Of a DNA stretch of 64,000 nt, positions 19,004 to 28,900 are shown piece after piece. Within the stretch, counting starts at the first letter, position 1, and each line of letters opens with the position of its first letter. The stretch comes from JAEXOD01 sp963663265 (lineage in GTDB: Bacteria; Bacteroidota; Ignavibacteria; Ignavibacteriales; Melioribacteraceae): the NCBI GenBank assembly GCA_963663265.2, contig CAXXXM010000001.1, positions 1,478,287-1,542,286 on the forward strand. The letters are read 5' to 3'. Made by a program: the position numbers and the translations under genes. The notes under the pieces were generated by a model. That model was not told the origin of the DNA. It searched no databases and was given only the letters and a program-made list of their open reading frames with translations.

Positions 19004-20674
19004 CTACGGATACAACCTAATTACATTCGTAGGAAATTCTTGTAATTCAGCTTTTTGTTTAACAATTTTTGGACTTTTACCTGTTACAGTTTGTAAGGTA
19101 TCTCTTAAAACTCCTAACGACCTCTGACTTAATAAATCGATTTTTATCAATCCATAATCTTCAATTGAATACATATCTGGCTGCGTTACAATTATTCCTA
19201 AGCCCTTATTTTTTGCATATTCTAATGCAACATAATTTGTTATAGGCTCCTTGGTAATTACAATTCCACTTGGATGGATACTTAAATGGTGCGGATATCC
19301 TGCAAGTTTACTTGCAATTTCAATTACTTTTGACCATGGTTCAATCTTAAAATTTAATGACTTTGACTCTGGAAATTTTTCCGCTAAAATTGGTAAATTA
19401 GTTGCACTTGTCCAGGGAATAAACCTGCTAAACTTTGAGATTTCTGTATCCGGTATACCAAAAACTTTTGCAGTCTCTCTAAAAGCCGAGCGTGCCCTAA
19501 ATGTTACCGTTGTGGATATCATAGCCACTCTATCATACCCATATTTCTCAAATATATATTTAACTAACGAATCTCTTTCACGCCACGAAAAATCCAAATC
19601 AACATCAGGAGGTGATACTCGTCCCCTATTTAAAAAGCGTTCAAAATACAAATCAAATTTAATTGGATCGAGTTGAGTAAAACCTAAACAAAATGCAACA
19701 AGACTATTTGCCGCAGAGCCTCGCCCTATATTCATCATCCTTCTACTGCGAGATTCTCTAACTATATCTCCCACAATTAAAAAATAATCACAAAACCCAA
19801 GTTCATCAATAACATCCAATTCATATTGTAACCGTTTTACTGCTTTTTCAGTTATAGGCTGATACTTTTCTGAAAGTCCTTTAAAACTGAGTTTCCATAG
19901 ATACGAAAACGGGGTTTCATCTATTGGCAATTCATACTGTGGAAATTTATAACGTCCTAATTGTAAATCAACATTGCAGTTTTGAGCTACATCGTCAGTA
20001 TTCCAAACTGCTTCGGGAAGTGTTCTCCACATCTGCCATAATTCTTCCGGACTTTTTAAATAATACTCTTCGTCAGTAATTTCATCGGAATCTAAATTTT
20101 CAAGCGTATTGTTTGTCCTTATTGCTGTTACAGTTTTATGAAGAAGAAAATCATCCTTCTTTTCAAAATATGCAGGGTGGGACGCTAATACTTTAATTTT
20201 ATTCTTTTTGGCAAAGTTATATAATTTTCGCGTGTTCTTTTTTGCCTTTTCGGTAATAATCAACTCAGCATAAACATTAGTTGTATCAATACTTAAACTT
20301 ATAACTTTTTCTAAAAGCGAAACAGAATTAATAATAACAAACATATTACTTAAATTCTGTTGAAGCATATTTGTAATTGAAAAATTATCTTTTAATTTTT
20401 TTGCAGTAATAATTTTACACATATCCGAGTAGCCGGTATTGTTTTTAGCAAGTAAAACAACTTTTTCTTCACCATCATCAATTACTGTCCCTAAAATAGG
20501 TTTAATGTTTTCACTTTTAGCAATTTTAACAAACTTAATCAATCCATACATCGAGTTTGTATCAGTTAGCGAAGCATATACACTACCGGCTTGTTTTGCA
20601 AATTGTACTAACGCTTCTATGGTTATGGTGCCTTCCAAAAGCGAATAATTAGAATGAACATGAAGAGAAAACAT
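19004..20674 (-). CDS. DnaE-type (ImuC-like) polymerase, truncated after the palm domain
   Basis: 556 residues against about 1000 or more for DnaE/DnaE2 proteins. The PHP domain starts FSLHVHSNYSLLEGT, but the TDH motif reads TDT and later metal ligands are altered. The palm is intact: GRGSAANS at 317-324, the two catalytic Asp in PDVDLDF (D359, D361) and the third in IKIDLL (D513). The protein stops about 40 residues later, so the fingers, clamp-binding and OB parts are missing; they are not in the following 330 bases. It starts 2 bases after the dinB stop. In other bacteria DnaE2/ImuC works with a Y-family partner in SOS mutagenesis. Here it may be a decayed copy or a reduced accessory protein. 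Confidence 0.8.
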   Translation of the reverse strand: MFSLHVHSNYSLLEGTITIEALVQFAKQAGSVYASLTDTNSMYGLIKFVKIAKSENIKPILGTVIDDGEEKVVLLAKNNTGYSDMCKIITAKKLKDNFSITNMLQQNLSNMFVIINSVSLLEKVISLSIDTTNVYAELIITEKAKKNTRKLYNFAKKNKIKVLASHPAYFEKKDDFLLHKTVTAIRTNNTLENLDSDEITDEEYYLKSPEELWQMWRTLPEAVWNTDDVAQNCNVDLQLGRYKFPQYELPIDETPFSYLWKLSFKGLSEKYQPITEKAVKRLQYELDVIDELGFCDYFLIVGDIVRESRSRRMMNIGRGSAANSLVAFCLGFTQLDPIKFDLYFERFLNRGRVSPPDVDLDFSWRERDSLVKYIFEKYGYDRVAMISTTVTFRARSAFRETAKVFGIPDTEISKFSRFIPWTSATNLPILAEKFPESKSLNFKIEPWSKVIEIASKLAGYPHHLSIHPSGIVITKEPITNYVALEYAKNKGLGIIVTQPDMYSIEDYGLIKIDLLSQRSLGVLRDTLQTVTGKSPKIVKQKAELQEFPTNVIRLYP

Positions 20675-20676
20675 AC

Positions 20677-21819
20677 TTATACTTTCCCCACATTAATAGA
20701 CTCAAACCCAAACTTATCTCGAATTTTAGAAACAGCTCTGTAAAGCTTTTTTTTAGTTTGCTCTTTATCTTCAAACAACATTTCGTGTTCAGAATACTCA
20801 GAAAAATTAGTTAAATGGACTCCTATTAATCTTACCCCCACTCTTCTTGTGTAAGCATTACGAAAAAGCCTTAAAACGGTATTATATACAATATCATCCG
20901 CATCAGTAGCTCTAATTGTTTTGGCTCGTGTTATTGTGGTAAAATCGGAATAACGCAGTTTAAGCCCTATTGTAGACGCTTCCCAATCTTCATCTCGCAA
21001 ATACTGGCAAACTTTGCCGCAAATTTCAAACAAGGTGTTTTCAATCTTTTCTTTATCTACCACATCTGTATCAAAAGTATGTTCTTTAGACATACTCTTG
21101 CGTGTATGAGCAATTGTTAAAAATTCAGTTCCACGTCCATTTGCTTTATTCCAAATATCAATACCGGGCTTACCAAATGTTACAGCAAAATAATCGGATG
21201 GAAGTTTTGTAATATCGCCAATTAAATAAAAACCCTTATTATTAAACTGCTGTAAAGTTATTTTACCTACGCCGGGAATCGTTTCCAAAGGCATTTTTGC
21301 CAAAAATTCTTTTTCCATTCCGGGTAGTACATAAGTTATCCCCTTTGGTTTTAAGCAATCAGAAGCTATTTTTGCCACAGTCTTGTTTGTACCTATTCCA
21401 ATAGAACAAGGCAGTCCAAGTTTGTCCCAAATTTCCTTTTGTAATTTACCTGCAAACAAAACTAAATTACCATAAATTTTAGAACAACCCGTAAAATCCA
21501 TGTAAAATTCATCAACTGAAGCTTGTTCTATAACCGGAGCATAGTTTTGCAAAACCGCTTCAACAGCTTCTGAATAACGCCCATATTCATTGTGATGACC
21601 ATGCAGATATATTCCATTAGGACACAACTTATAAGCCTGCCTTATTGGCATTGCTGAATGCAAACCATATGCACGGGCTTCGTAAGAGCAAGCAGAAATA
21701 ACACCTCGTCCATTTGGATCTGCACCTACAATTACAGGCTTACCTTCTAAATTAGGATCTATTATCCGCTCTACGGATACAAAAAATGCATCTAAATCAA
21801 GATGAAATATCGTTCTCAT
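20677..21819 (-). CDS. dinB: DNA polymerase IV (Y family)
   Basis: 380 residues, full length. The N-terminus FHLDLDAFFVSVE has the first metal-binding Asp (D8), the steric-gate region follows, and SVDEFYMD supplies the second acidic pair. IPGVGKIT is the helix-hairpin-helix of the thumb, and the little finger includes RLIGVHLTNFSE. It copies past DNA lesions. Its start overlaps the DUF72 stop by 4 bases (ATGA) and the DnaE-like gene follows after 2 bases, so the three are translationally coupled in the LexA operon. Confidence 0.96.
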   Translation of the reverse strand: MRTIFHLDLDAFFVSVERIIDPNLEGKPVIVGADPNGRGVISACSYEARAYGLHSAMPIRQAYKLCPNGIYLHGHHNEYGRYSEAVEAVLQNYAPVIEQASVDEFYMDFTGCSKIYGNLVLFAGKLQKEIWDKLGLPCSIGIGTNKTVAKIASDCLKPKGITYVLPGMEKEFLAKMPLETIPGVGKITLQQFNNKGFYLIGDITKLPSDYFAVTFGKPGIDIWNKANGRGTEFLTIAHTRKSMSKEHTFDTDVVDKEKIENTLFEICGKVCQYLRDEDWEASTIGLKLRYSDFTTITRAKTIRATDADDIVYNTVLRLFRNAYTRRVGVRLIGVHLTNFSEYSEHEMLFEDKEQTKKKLYRAVSKIRDKFGFESINVGKV

Positions 21820-22706
21820 AGTGCAGCTATTTTTTCCAAACGACTGAATGTTTTAACAGTCAAATCAGGAATTCTCACCTTAGTTCTATCTTTTAATAAA
21901 TACATAAATTCAAAAGCATTTGCCACCGCATACCCAAATGGATGGTTATTCATAATAAGAAAAACACGTTTTATATTATCGTATACTTCTTTAATTTGCC
22001 GCTCTATTTCTACAAGTTCTCCGGGAGAGTATAAATATTTATAACGTTCATTTTGTTCATTATAAGTTTGTGCATTACCAAAGTTTTTTATTGAATTTGT
22101 CCACCCTTGTACATTTCTTCCATGGCACCTTACATATAATGTATCGTTTGTAACAACAGTATTAAATGATATAGCCTTTCCAACTTTAGGCTGGTCAACA
22201 ACACAAAAGCTTACATCGTTTTCTTCCAAAAATTGTACTGCTTCTTTATTATTCCATGTATTATGCCTAACTTCTAAACACTTTGAATAACCTTCAAAAA
22301 CATTAAATAGTTTTGAAAGATACTCAACATTAGCACTATCAAAACCAAACGAATAAGGAAACTGCATTAATACAGGACCTAAACGCTCTGCCTTTCTTAG
22401 TATATCTAAATTATATTCAAAAAAAACGGCTTGTTCTTTAGTAAAAACTCTTTTATGTGTAAAATCTTGATGAAGTTTTATCGCAAACAAAAAGTCTTTA
22501 TTTTCAGAAACTTTATTAACCCAGCCTTTTACCACATCAGATTTTATATAACTATAATACGTTGAATTTACTTCTACACTATTAAAATACTGTGCATAAA
22601 AAGTTAACCAATCAAATTCTTTTGTTTGAGCATGTGAATAAAAACTCGGAATCCAGTCTTTGTAAGACCATCCCGCAGTACCAATATTTAATTCCACTTT
22701 ATTCAT
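21816..22706 (-). CDS. DUF72 (YecE-like) family protein
   Basis: 296 residues of the DUF72 TIM-barrel family: NIGTAGWSYKDW at the N-terminus, then EVNSTYYSY, FLFAIKLHQDFTHKR, PVLMQFPYSF, LEVRHNTW, FCVVDQP, YVRCHGR and a C-terminal IMNNHPFGYAVANA. The biochemical function is not established. Here it lies between yjbQ and dinB in a LexA-controlled operon, which ties it to the DNA-damage response in this organism. Confidence 0.92.
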   Translation of the reverse strand: MNKVELNIGTAGWSYKDWIPSFYSHAQTKEFDWLTFYAQYFNSVEVNSTYYSYIKSDVVKGWVNKVSENKDFLFAIKLHQDFTHKRVFTKEQAVFFEYNLDILRKAERLGPVLMQFPYSFGFDSANVEYLSKLFNVFEGYSKCLEVRHNTWNNKEAVQFLEENDVSFCVVDQPKVGKAISFNTVVTNDTLYVRCHGRNVQGWTNSIKNFGNAQTYNEQNERYKYLYSPGELVEIERQIKEVYDNIKRVFLIMNNHPFGYAVANAFEFMYLLKDRTKVRIPDLTVKTFSRLEKIAAL

Positions 22707-22722
22707 TTAAAAACCTAAAATA

Positions 22723-23139
22723 TCATCCTATAATTGTAATAACCACCTTTCTATTACCACCGTAATTACGGTGTTCTCCTAAATAAATTCCCTGCCAAGT
22801 ACCTAAATTAAGTCTTCCATTAGTTATTGGGATTGAAATCGAACTACTTAATACCGAAGCCTTAACATGAGCAGGCATATCATCTGCTCCTTCACATGTA
22901 TGAATAAAATAAGGAGCATTTTCAGGAACTGACTTATTAAAGTACGTTTCCATATCAACTCTAACATCCGGGTCTGCATTTTCATTTATCGTTAATGAAG
23001 CTGATGTATGTTTTATAAATACATGGAGCAATCCGGCTTTAATATCCTTAATTTCGGGTATATAATTAAGTATCTCATTTGTAATTAAATGAAAGCCCCT
23101 TTTATACGGCTTTAGTGTAATTTCTTTTTGAATAACCAT
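22723..23139 (-). CDS. YjbQ family protein (UPF0047)
   Basis: 138 residues, the usual length. The family signature HTSASLTINENADPDVRVDME and the C-terminal GTWQGIYLGEHR are present, along with the histidines that coordinate a ligand or metal. Some members have weak thiamine-phosphate synthase activity; the physiological role is unclear. It lies 15 bases after ogt and 16 bases before the DUF72 gene. Confidence 0.93.
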   Translation of the reverse strand: MVIQKEITLKPYKRGFHLITNEILNYIPEIKDIKAGLLHVFIKHTSASLTINENADPDVRVDMETYFNKSVPENAPYFIHTCEGADDMPAHVKASVLSSSISIPITNGRLNLGTWQGIYLGEHRNYGGNRKVVITIIG

Positions 23140-23154
23140 TTGATATATTAAACC

Positions 23155-23616
23155 TTAATTATTTTTAGCATTTTCTATTTCTAAAAGCTTTTCCTTTCTC
23201 CAAAGTTCACCGGCATAACCACCCAATTTTCCATTAAAATTAATAATGCGATGACAAGGAATAACAATAGGAATTTTATTTTTCCCATTAGCACTTCCAA
23301 CTGCTCTTACTGCTTTATCATTTTTAATAGCTGTTGCAATATCCTTATATGAGGCTGTTTTACCATAAGGAATTGTTAATAATGCATTCCATACCTGCTT
23401 TTGAAAACTTGTACCCTGTACTTGCAAAGGAATATCAAAAGTTTTTCTAATTCCCTTAAAGTATTCATCCAACTGAACTATTGTTTGTTTAACAAACCCA
23501 TTATAATTTCCTTCTTTTTTTTCATTCACAAAGTTTATTTCAAGCAAACAGTTTTCATTACACACTATTTCAAGCCAACCTATAACAGAATGATAATAAC
23601 CTTTATATGTATTCAT
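23155..23616 (-). CDS. ogt: Methylated-DNA--protein-cysteine methyltransferase
   Basis: 153 residues. It removes methyl groups from O6-methylguanine in DNA by a one-time transfer to its own Cys. The acceptor is C121 in IPCHRI; the arginine finger R104 is in RAVGSANGKN, and the DNA-binding helix-turn-helix precedes it (FQKQVWNALLTIPYGKTASYKDIA). It is a short single-domain type without the AraC-like Ada domain. It is the second gene of the lexA operon (22 bases from lexA), so damage control is via LexA rather than Ada. Confidence 0.95.
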   Translation of the reverse strand: MNTYKGYYHSVIGWLEIVCNENCLLEINFVNEKKEGNYNGFVKQTIVQLDEYFKGIRKTFDIPLQVQGTSFQKQVWNALLTIPYGKTASYKDIATAIKNDKAVRAVGSANGKNKIPIVIPCHRIINFNGKLGGYAGELWRKEKLLEIENAKNN

Positions 23617-23638
23617 TTTGCTTCCTTTCTTACTATAA

Positions 23639-24262
23639 TTAACAAGCTTTTTTATCCATACTTCTATATATACCTATCACAACACCAACCACTTTAAATC
23701 GAGGATGGTTTTTCTCAATAATAATTGGTGCATATTCCGTATTTTCTGAATGTAATTCAACTCCTTCTTCGGTTTTAACAAAACGTTTTACTAATGCCGC
23801 GTCATCCAAAATCGCAGCAACAATATGCCCGTTCGAAGGGATAATATTAGGATTAACAATAATAATATCTCCGCTAAATATGTAAGCATCTTTTAAGCTG
23901 TCTCCTTTTACTTTTAATAAAAATGAATCATGCGGCAGTTTTACTATTGTTGGCAGTTCAATAGTGTCTATAGAATCGGGATAAATTGTTAATGGATTGC
24001 CGGCAGCAACTTCTCCTAATACCGGACGAGGAATAAAAAACTTATCCTCTATTGTAAGTTCGATTCCACGTGCAAGTTTGGCGTTACGTTTAATATAACC
24101 TTTCTTTTCAAGTGCTGCCAATAATTCACGAGCAGTAGAACGATTTTTATAACCAAAATACTCAGCTATATCTGCCAAAGTGGGCATACCACCTGTATTA
24201 GCCTTGTTTTCAATTAAAAAATCTAATAGTTCTTTCTGTTTTTGTGTTATTTCTTTTGACAT
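23639..24262 (-). CDS. lexA: LexA repressor
   Basis: 207 residues. The N-terminal winged helix (about 1-70) includes MPTLADIAEYFGYKNRSTARELLAALEKKG. The self-cleavage site is A87-G88 in LGEVAAGNPL; the catalytic dyad is S122 (GDSLKD; GDSM in most LexA) and K159 (LVKRF). RecA filaments would trigger cleavage after DNA damage. The gene leads a six-gene operon and is preceded by a perfect inverted repeat next to the -10, so it should repress itself and the operon. Confidence 0.96.
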   Translation of the reverse strand: MSKEITQKQKELLDFLIENKANTGGMPTLADIAEYFGYKNRSTARELLAALEKKGYIKRNAKLARGIELTIEDKFFIPRPVLGEVAAGNPLTIYPDSIDTIELPTIVKLPHDSFLLKVKGDSLKDAYIFSGDIIIVNPNIIPSNGHIVAAILDDAALVKRFVKTEEGVELHSENTEYAPIIIEKNHPRFKVVGVVIGIYRSMDKKAC

Positions 24263-24288
24263 TTAACTATTCACTTTGTTTTACAAAA

Positions 24289-24308
24289 TACCATACATTT
24301 GTATGGTA
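24289..24308. promoter_or_regulatory. Predicted LexA operator (SOS box)
   Basis: A perfect inverted repeat with 9-base arms and a TT centre; the core reads ACCATACATTTGTATGGT. It lies 27-46 bases upstream of the lexA start and touches the -10, so bound LexA would block RNA polymerase. The motif is not the E. coli CTGT-N8-ACAG box, which is normal since LexA motifs differ between phyla. I saw no second full copy in the window. Confidence 0.82.
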
Positions 24309-24336
24309 AAATATATTTTTTATACATAATTGTCAA
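24308..24336 (-). promoter_or_regulatory. lexA operon promoter
   Basis: On the minus strand a perfect -35 TTGACA (24331-24336) is followed by a 17-base spacer and TATTTT as -10 (24308-24313). The -10 abuts the inverted repeat. Spacing and position, about 45-75 bases from the lexA ATG, are right for a sigma-70-type promoter. Confidence 0.72.
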
Positions 24337-24469
24337 GTGAATATAAAAGTTAATACATTATAAAGCCAACCTATTAAAAATATTAATAAGGATAATTTTT
24401 AGAATAATATTGCTTATATTCTTTTTTTTGTATTTTAAGATATATTAATATATCTTATTTGAGATTTTT

Positions 24470-25912
24470 ATGGCAAAGAAAGCATATTTAAGTGTATTAC
24501 CTCTATCAACAATTAGTGATAGAATGAAAACAGAAAATCCTTGGTGGATTTCCGGCACAATAAATTCAACTATTGACAACTTAAAACGAAGGAAATTCTT
24601 TAATCCCTTTATTAGTTTAGTTGAAAATATTTCCATAAAAAGGGCTGTTGTGTTAATGGGACCCAGAAGAGTTGGAAAATCTGTACTAATGCAACATGCA
24701 GTAAAATACTTATTAAACAAAGACATAGAACGGAAAAAGATATGTTTTTTAAGTATTGACAACCCTATTTACAATAATATTGGGTTGTACGATTTGTTTA
24801 AAATTGCAAGAGAATCTGTTGTAGATGATAACCCTGATGGTTGGTTTGTTTTTTTTGATGAAATACAATATTTAAAAAATTGGGAAACACACCTTAAATC
24901 ATTGGTAGATGAATATCCAAACACAAAGTTTATTGTATCAGGTTCAGCTGCTGCTGCATTAAAGAGGGCGAGTTTGGAAAGTGGTGCCGGAAGAATGACT
25001 GATTTTATGCTTCCTCCTTTAACTTTCTACGAATACATATATCTGAAAGATTTGGAACACTTGATGGTTAAATACCCTATTGAATGGAAAAATATTATAT
25101 CAGAGTTTTACTCCACAATTAATCATACTGAATTAAACAATCATTTTATTGATTACATAAATTATGGCGGATACCCAGAAGTTATTTTTTCGGAAACTAT
25201 TAAAGCAAATCCTTCAACATTTATACGTAACGATATTATTGATAAAATATTACTCAGAGATTTACCAAGTTTATATGGAATTCAAGATGTACAGGAACTA
25301 AATAGTTTTTTTTCAATGGTTGCATACAATTCCGGAAACGAATTATCACTTGATGTATTTAGCCAAAGTAGTGGTATAAATAAAAATTTAATAAAAAAAT
25401 ATTTAGAATATTTAAAAGCAGCATTTTTAATAAAAAAAGTAACCCGAATAAATGACAACGCAAAAAAATACCAGAGGGAAAACTTTTTTAAAATTTATTT
25501 AACAAACCCTTCATTAAGAGCTGCTTTATTTAGTCCGATTTCACAAACTGACAACCTTTTTGGAAATATGGTGGAAACAACCATATTTTCACAATGGATG
25601 CAACGCTTTTGGTTTACCCCTTATTACGCAGCATTAAAAAAAGGCGAAGTTGATTTAGTTGGGATTAACAAAGCCACTCTAAAACCTCAATGGGCTTTAG
25701 AAATAAAATGGTCAAATAACTATTATGATTCTCCTAACAAATTAAAAAGCCTTATTACATTTTGTAAAAATAACCATTTAAACTCTGCGTTAGTAACTAC
25801 TATTGATAAAGAAGGAATGAAAGAATTACAGGATTTGAAGCTTTATTATCAAACTGCGGCAACTTATACCTATTCAATTGGGAAAAATACTATTGATAGA
25901 TATTTAGAATGA
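24470..25912 (+). CDS. AAA ATPase with DUF4143 domain
   Basis: 480 residues. The N-terminal ATPase has Walker A GPRRVGKS (64-71), Walker B FFDEIQYLKNWE and sensor-like FIVSGSAAAAL. The C-terminal DUF4143 part includes RDLPSLYGIQDVQEL and, near the end, GEVDLVG followed by ALEIKWS, a D...ExK arrangement like PD-(D/E)xK nuclease folds. These ATPases are common in anaerobes and are often mobile; the function is unknown. It is divergent from lexA and followed by a bidirectional terminator, so it is a single-gene unit. Confidence 0.9.
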   Translation: MAKKAYLSVLPLSTISDRMKTENPWWISGTINSTIDNLKRRKFFNPFISLVENISIKRAVVLMGPRRVGKSVLMQHAVKYLLNKDIERKKICFLSIDNPIYNNIGLYDLFKIARESVVDDNPDGWFVFFDEIQYLKNWETHLKSLVDEYPNTKFIVSGSAAAALKRASLESGAGRMTDFMLPPLTFYEYIYLKDLEHLMVKYPIEWKNIISEFYSTINHTELNNHFIDYINYGGYPEVIFSETIKANPSTFIRNDIIDKILLRDLPSLYGIQDVQELNSFFSMVAYNSGNELSLDVFSQSSGINKNLIKKYLEYLKAAFLIKKVTRINDNAKKYQRENFFKIYLTNPSLRAALFSPISQTDNLFGNMVETTIFSQWMQRFWFTPYYAALKKGEVDLVGINKATLKPQWALEIKWSNNYYDSPNKLKSLITFCKNNHLNSALVTTIDKEGMKELQDLKLYYQTAATYTYSIGKNTIDRYLE

Positions 25913-25928
25913 AAAATGACCATTTATT

Positions 25929-25956
25929 AAAAAAGGCACTTAATAGTGCCTTTTTT
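25929..25956. terminator. Bidirectional terminator
   Basis: An 11-bp perfect stem with A-run and T-run sides (AAAAAAGGCAC / GTGCCTTTTTT, loop TTAATA) lies between the convergent ATPase gene and the hybrid kinase gene, and can serve both. Confidence 0.93.
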
Positions 25957-25970
25957 GTTTATTTATATTT

Positions 25971-28900
25971 TTAAGCAAATATTCGTTTTAGAACATCAAC
26001 AAGTTTATCACGCATTACAGGTTTAGAAATAAAATCACTAAAGCCTGCTGTTATAAACTTTTCTCTATCACCCGGTAAAACATATGCTGTAACTGCTATA
26101 ACAGGAACTGACTTATTATTTGGCATTCGTTGAATAATTCGTAAAGCATCTAAACCATTATATTCACCTTGAAGATTCATATCCATTACAATAAAGTCAA
26201 ACTTGTTTTGCTCTAAAATTGGGATGGCATCTTCAAATGATGCTGCAAATTGAATATTTTTCAAATCCCTCATCTGTGATTTAAATAATACTTGAGAATC
26301 ACTTTGATCTTCTACATACATACATGAATAATTTGCAAGACTAAACTCACGCATTGCAGGTTTTGAAGTGGCAAGAACTTTTGGAGTTTCTTCAACTTTT
26401 GGTTGTATAACCTCAATTGACTCTACAATATTATTCTTAATTTCTTCATAATGAAAAGAAAGTTTTTCTTCTTTTTGTTGAATTTTCGGTTCTTGGATTA
26501 CTTTTTTCTCTTCAACAATGGGAATTTCTTTATGTTTTGGTTGTTCTTGAACAATTTCTATATTTTGTTCAATAATTACTTCCTTAAAAATCAACGGGAA
26601 TCTAATTCCCAATTCAACCGTTTTCCCTGCTTTTGCAATTTCTTCAACTTTTCCAGAAAGTAAATACAAAAGTTTCCTTAACAAGCGTAATGTAAATCTT
26701 GATATCCCATAATTTCTACGAACAACTTCTTCATCAGCAACCAATATCTCTTTCATTTTTTTTATCAATACCGGAGTAATTCCTGCATTATTATCTTTAA
26801 TGCTGATAATTCCCTCTTCATTGTTAAAAGCATAAGCCGATAAATATATTTTTTCTTCTTTTGTAGTATTAATTGCAAATGTAAAAAATAGATTAAGAAG
26901 AGTTAGTAACTTATGTTTATCTGTTTGAATAGATAGAGAAGAAGAAATCTTTCCATACGAAAACGATTTATTTTTTGATTCAGTCAACTCTCGTAAATTA
27001 TTTTGTAAATCTTCAATCAGTTCAACAAATACTACTTTTTCAGGATTCAACTCTATTTTTTTTGATTCTAATGTAACATACTCAGATGCATTATCCATTA
27101 TTTTCATTAAGAGTCGTTGATTTTCAGTTATAATTTGAATTGCTTCATGTTGTTCCTCACTTGGGTCAATAATACTTTCAGACAATTCTTGAGCAAAACC
27201 AATAATAACATTAATAGGAGTCAATATCTCATGAAATAAATGAGCTAAAAACCCCGCATCAAGAGCATTTGGCAATTTCTCTTCACAATTATTAAACAAT
27301 TGCGGTTGATTTTGATTTTCATTATAAACCTTAATAATAAGTATAAGCGTCTCTCGCTCACCATTAAAATTAATGATTGGAGCAGAAACGATATTAACAG
27401 CAATTCTATCATTAGTGCTGCTTTTTAACTCTACATCTAAACGTTGTTGCGATTTTGTATTAGAATTGAGAACCATAGAATTAAATCTTGCTCTAAAATC
27501 ATCCGCAATAAGACTGATAATTGGTCGTTTATCTAATTCATCCTTATTATATCCTAAAGCAGTAATAGCAGAATCATTTGAATATTCGATAAATCCATCC
27601 TGATCAACTACAAAAACTAAATCGCTTGTATTATCAAATACCGATTTATAATAACTTATCTTTTTATTCGATTCAATTGATTCTGTTAAATCTTTAATAA
27701 AATTAACATGTGCATGTTTATTATTAAAATCAAATGCACTTTTACTAATTTCAACTATAATAGATTTTCCATCACTACGTTTTTGTCTCCAGGGACCTGT
27801 AAATTCATTATCCTTGCTTCTATTATTTGCAGCTTCAATTAGTGTTTGAATATCTTCAGGAGCATAAAGATCGGTTAGATCCATTTGTAAAAAATCTTCT
27901 CGTGAATAACCATAAAGTTTTAATGCTGCATCATTCACATAAAGAAATTTCAAATTATCAACTTCATATACAAATATCGGCTGTGGAATTAATTGTAAAA
28001 TTGAATCGTTCATAACATCCTGATTTTTGTTGTTTTTTGTATTATTTAGCTTAAAACTAATTGCTATTCCAATTACAAAGTTACCCGAAAATAGCTTTTG
28101 TAATGAAATTTGATATTCGTTTTCAACTTGACTGTTTTTTCTTTCCAAATAAATAAATTTATGACTCTTTCTTTCTCTAAAATTGCTGCGATATCGTTCA
28201 ATTTCCGATAAAAAATCTTCATCAAAAATATTTATGATTTCTTGGTTATACAAGTTTACTGACTTGTCGAGATTTAGTACATTATAGATAAGTTCGTTTG
28301 CCGATACTATTTTATTATTTTCATCAATAGTTAGCAAACTGACATATTCATTATCAAATGTTTCAGTAACTTGAGCTTTATTAATAATTATATCTTCAGT
28401 TAATGTAATAATTCCATTTACTTGATTTTGGTTAACAATAGGAATCTTAAAAGTCCTCAATGGTTTATCGGGAGAAATATACATTTCCGAAAATATTTTT
28501 GTATTCGAAGAAGAATTAAAAATAAATGAATCAATTTCCCTACTAAATTCTGCACCTGTTATTTTAGATACTGTATTCTCATCTATTCCTTCTATTTCTT
28601 CTTTTTCATAACCCAACTTTTTGGCATATGCTGAATTAACAATAACTAACTTTCCCTCTTTATTTTTTACCCAGATTTTCAAACTATAATCTTCTATCTC
28701 ATTTGACAATCTTGCTTTATTAATAAAGGAATATGGGAATTCAACACATAATTTTTCAATCTGTTCATTTAGATTTTCATTAAGTGGTAATTTCTTCAAA
28801 CTACAATCAGTAGGAACAAACCTGTTTCGTATATTATTAATACCATTCAAAGAACAAAAAATAAAGGTTTGAAATTCATACACAAACCGAGAACACAATA

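Noticed and set aside
24470..25912. DUF4143 ATPase as part of a toxin-antitoxin or defence island
   Set aside because: It stands alone between a promoter region and a bidirectional terminator; no partner or other defence gene lies near it.
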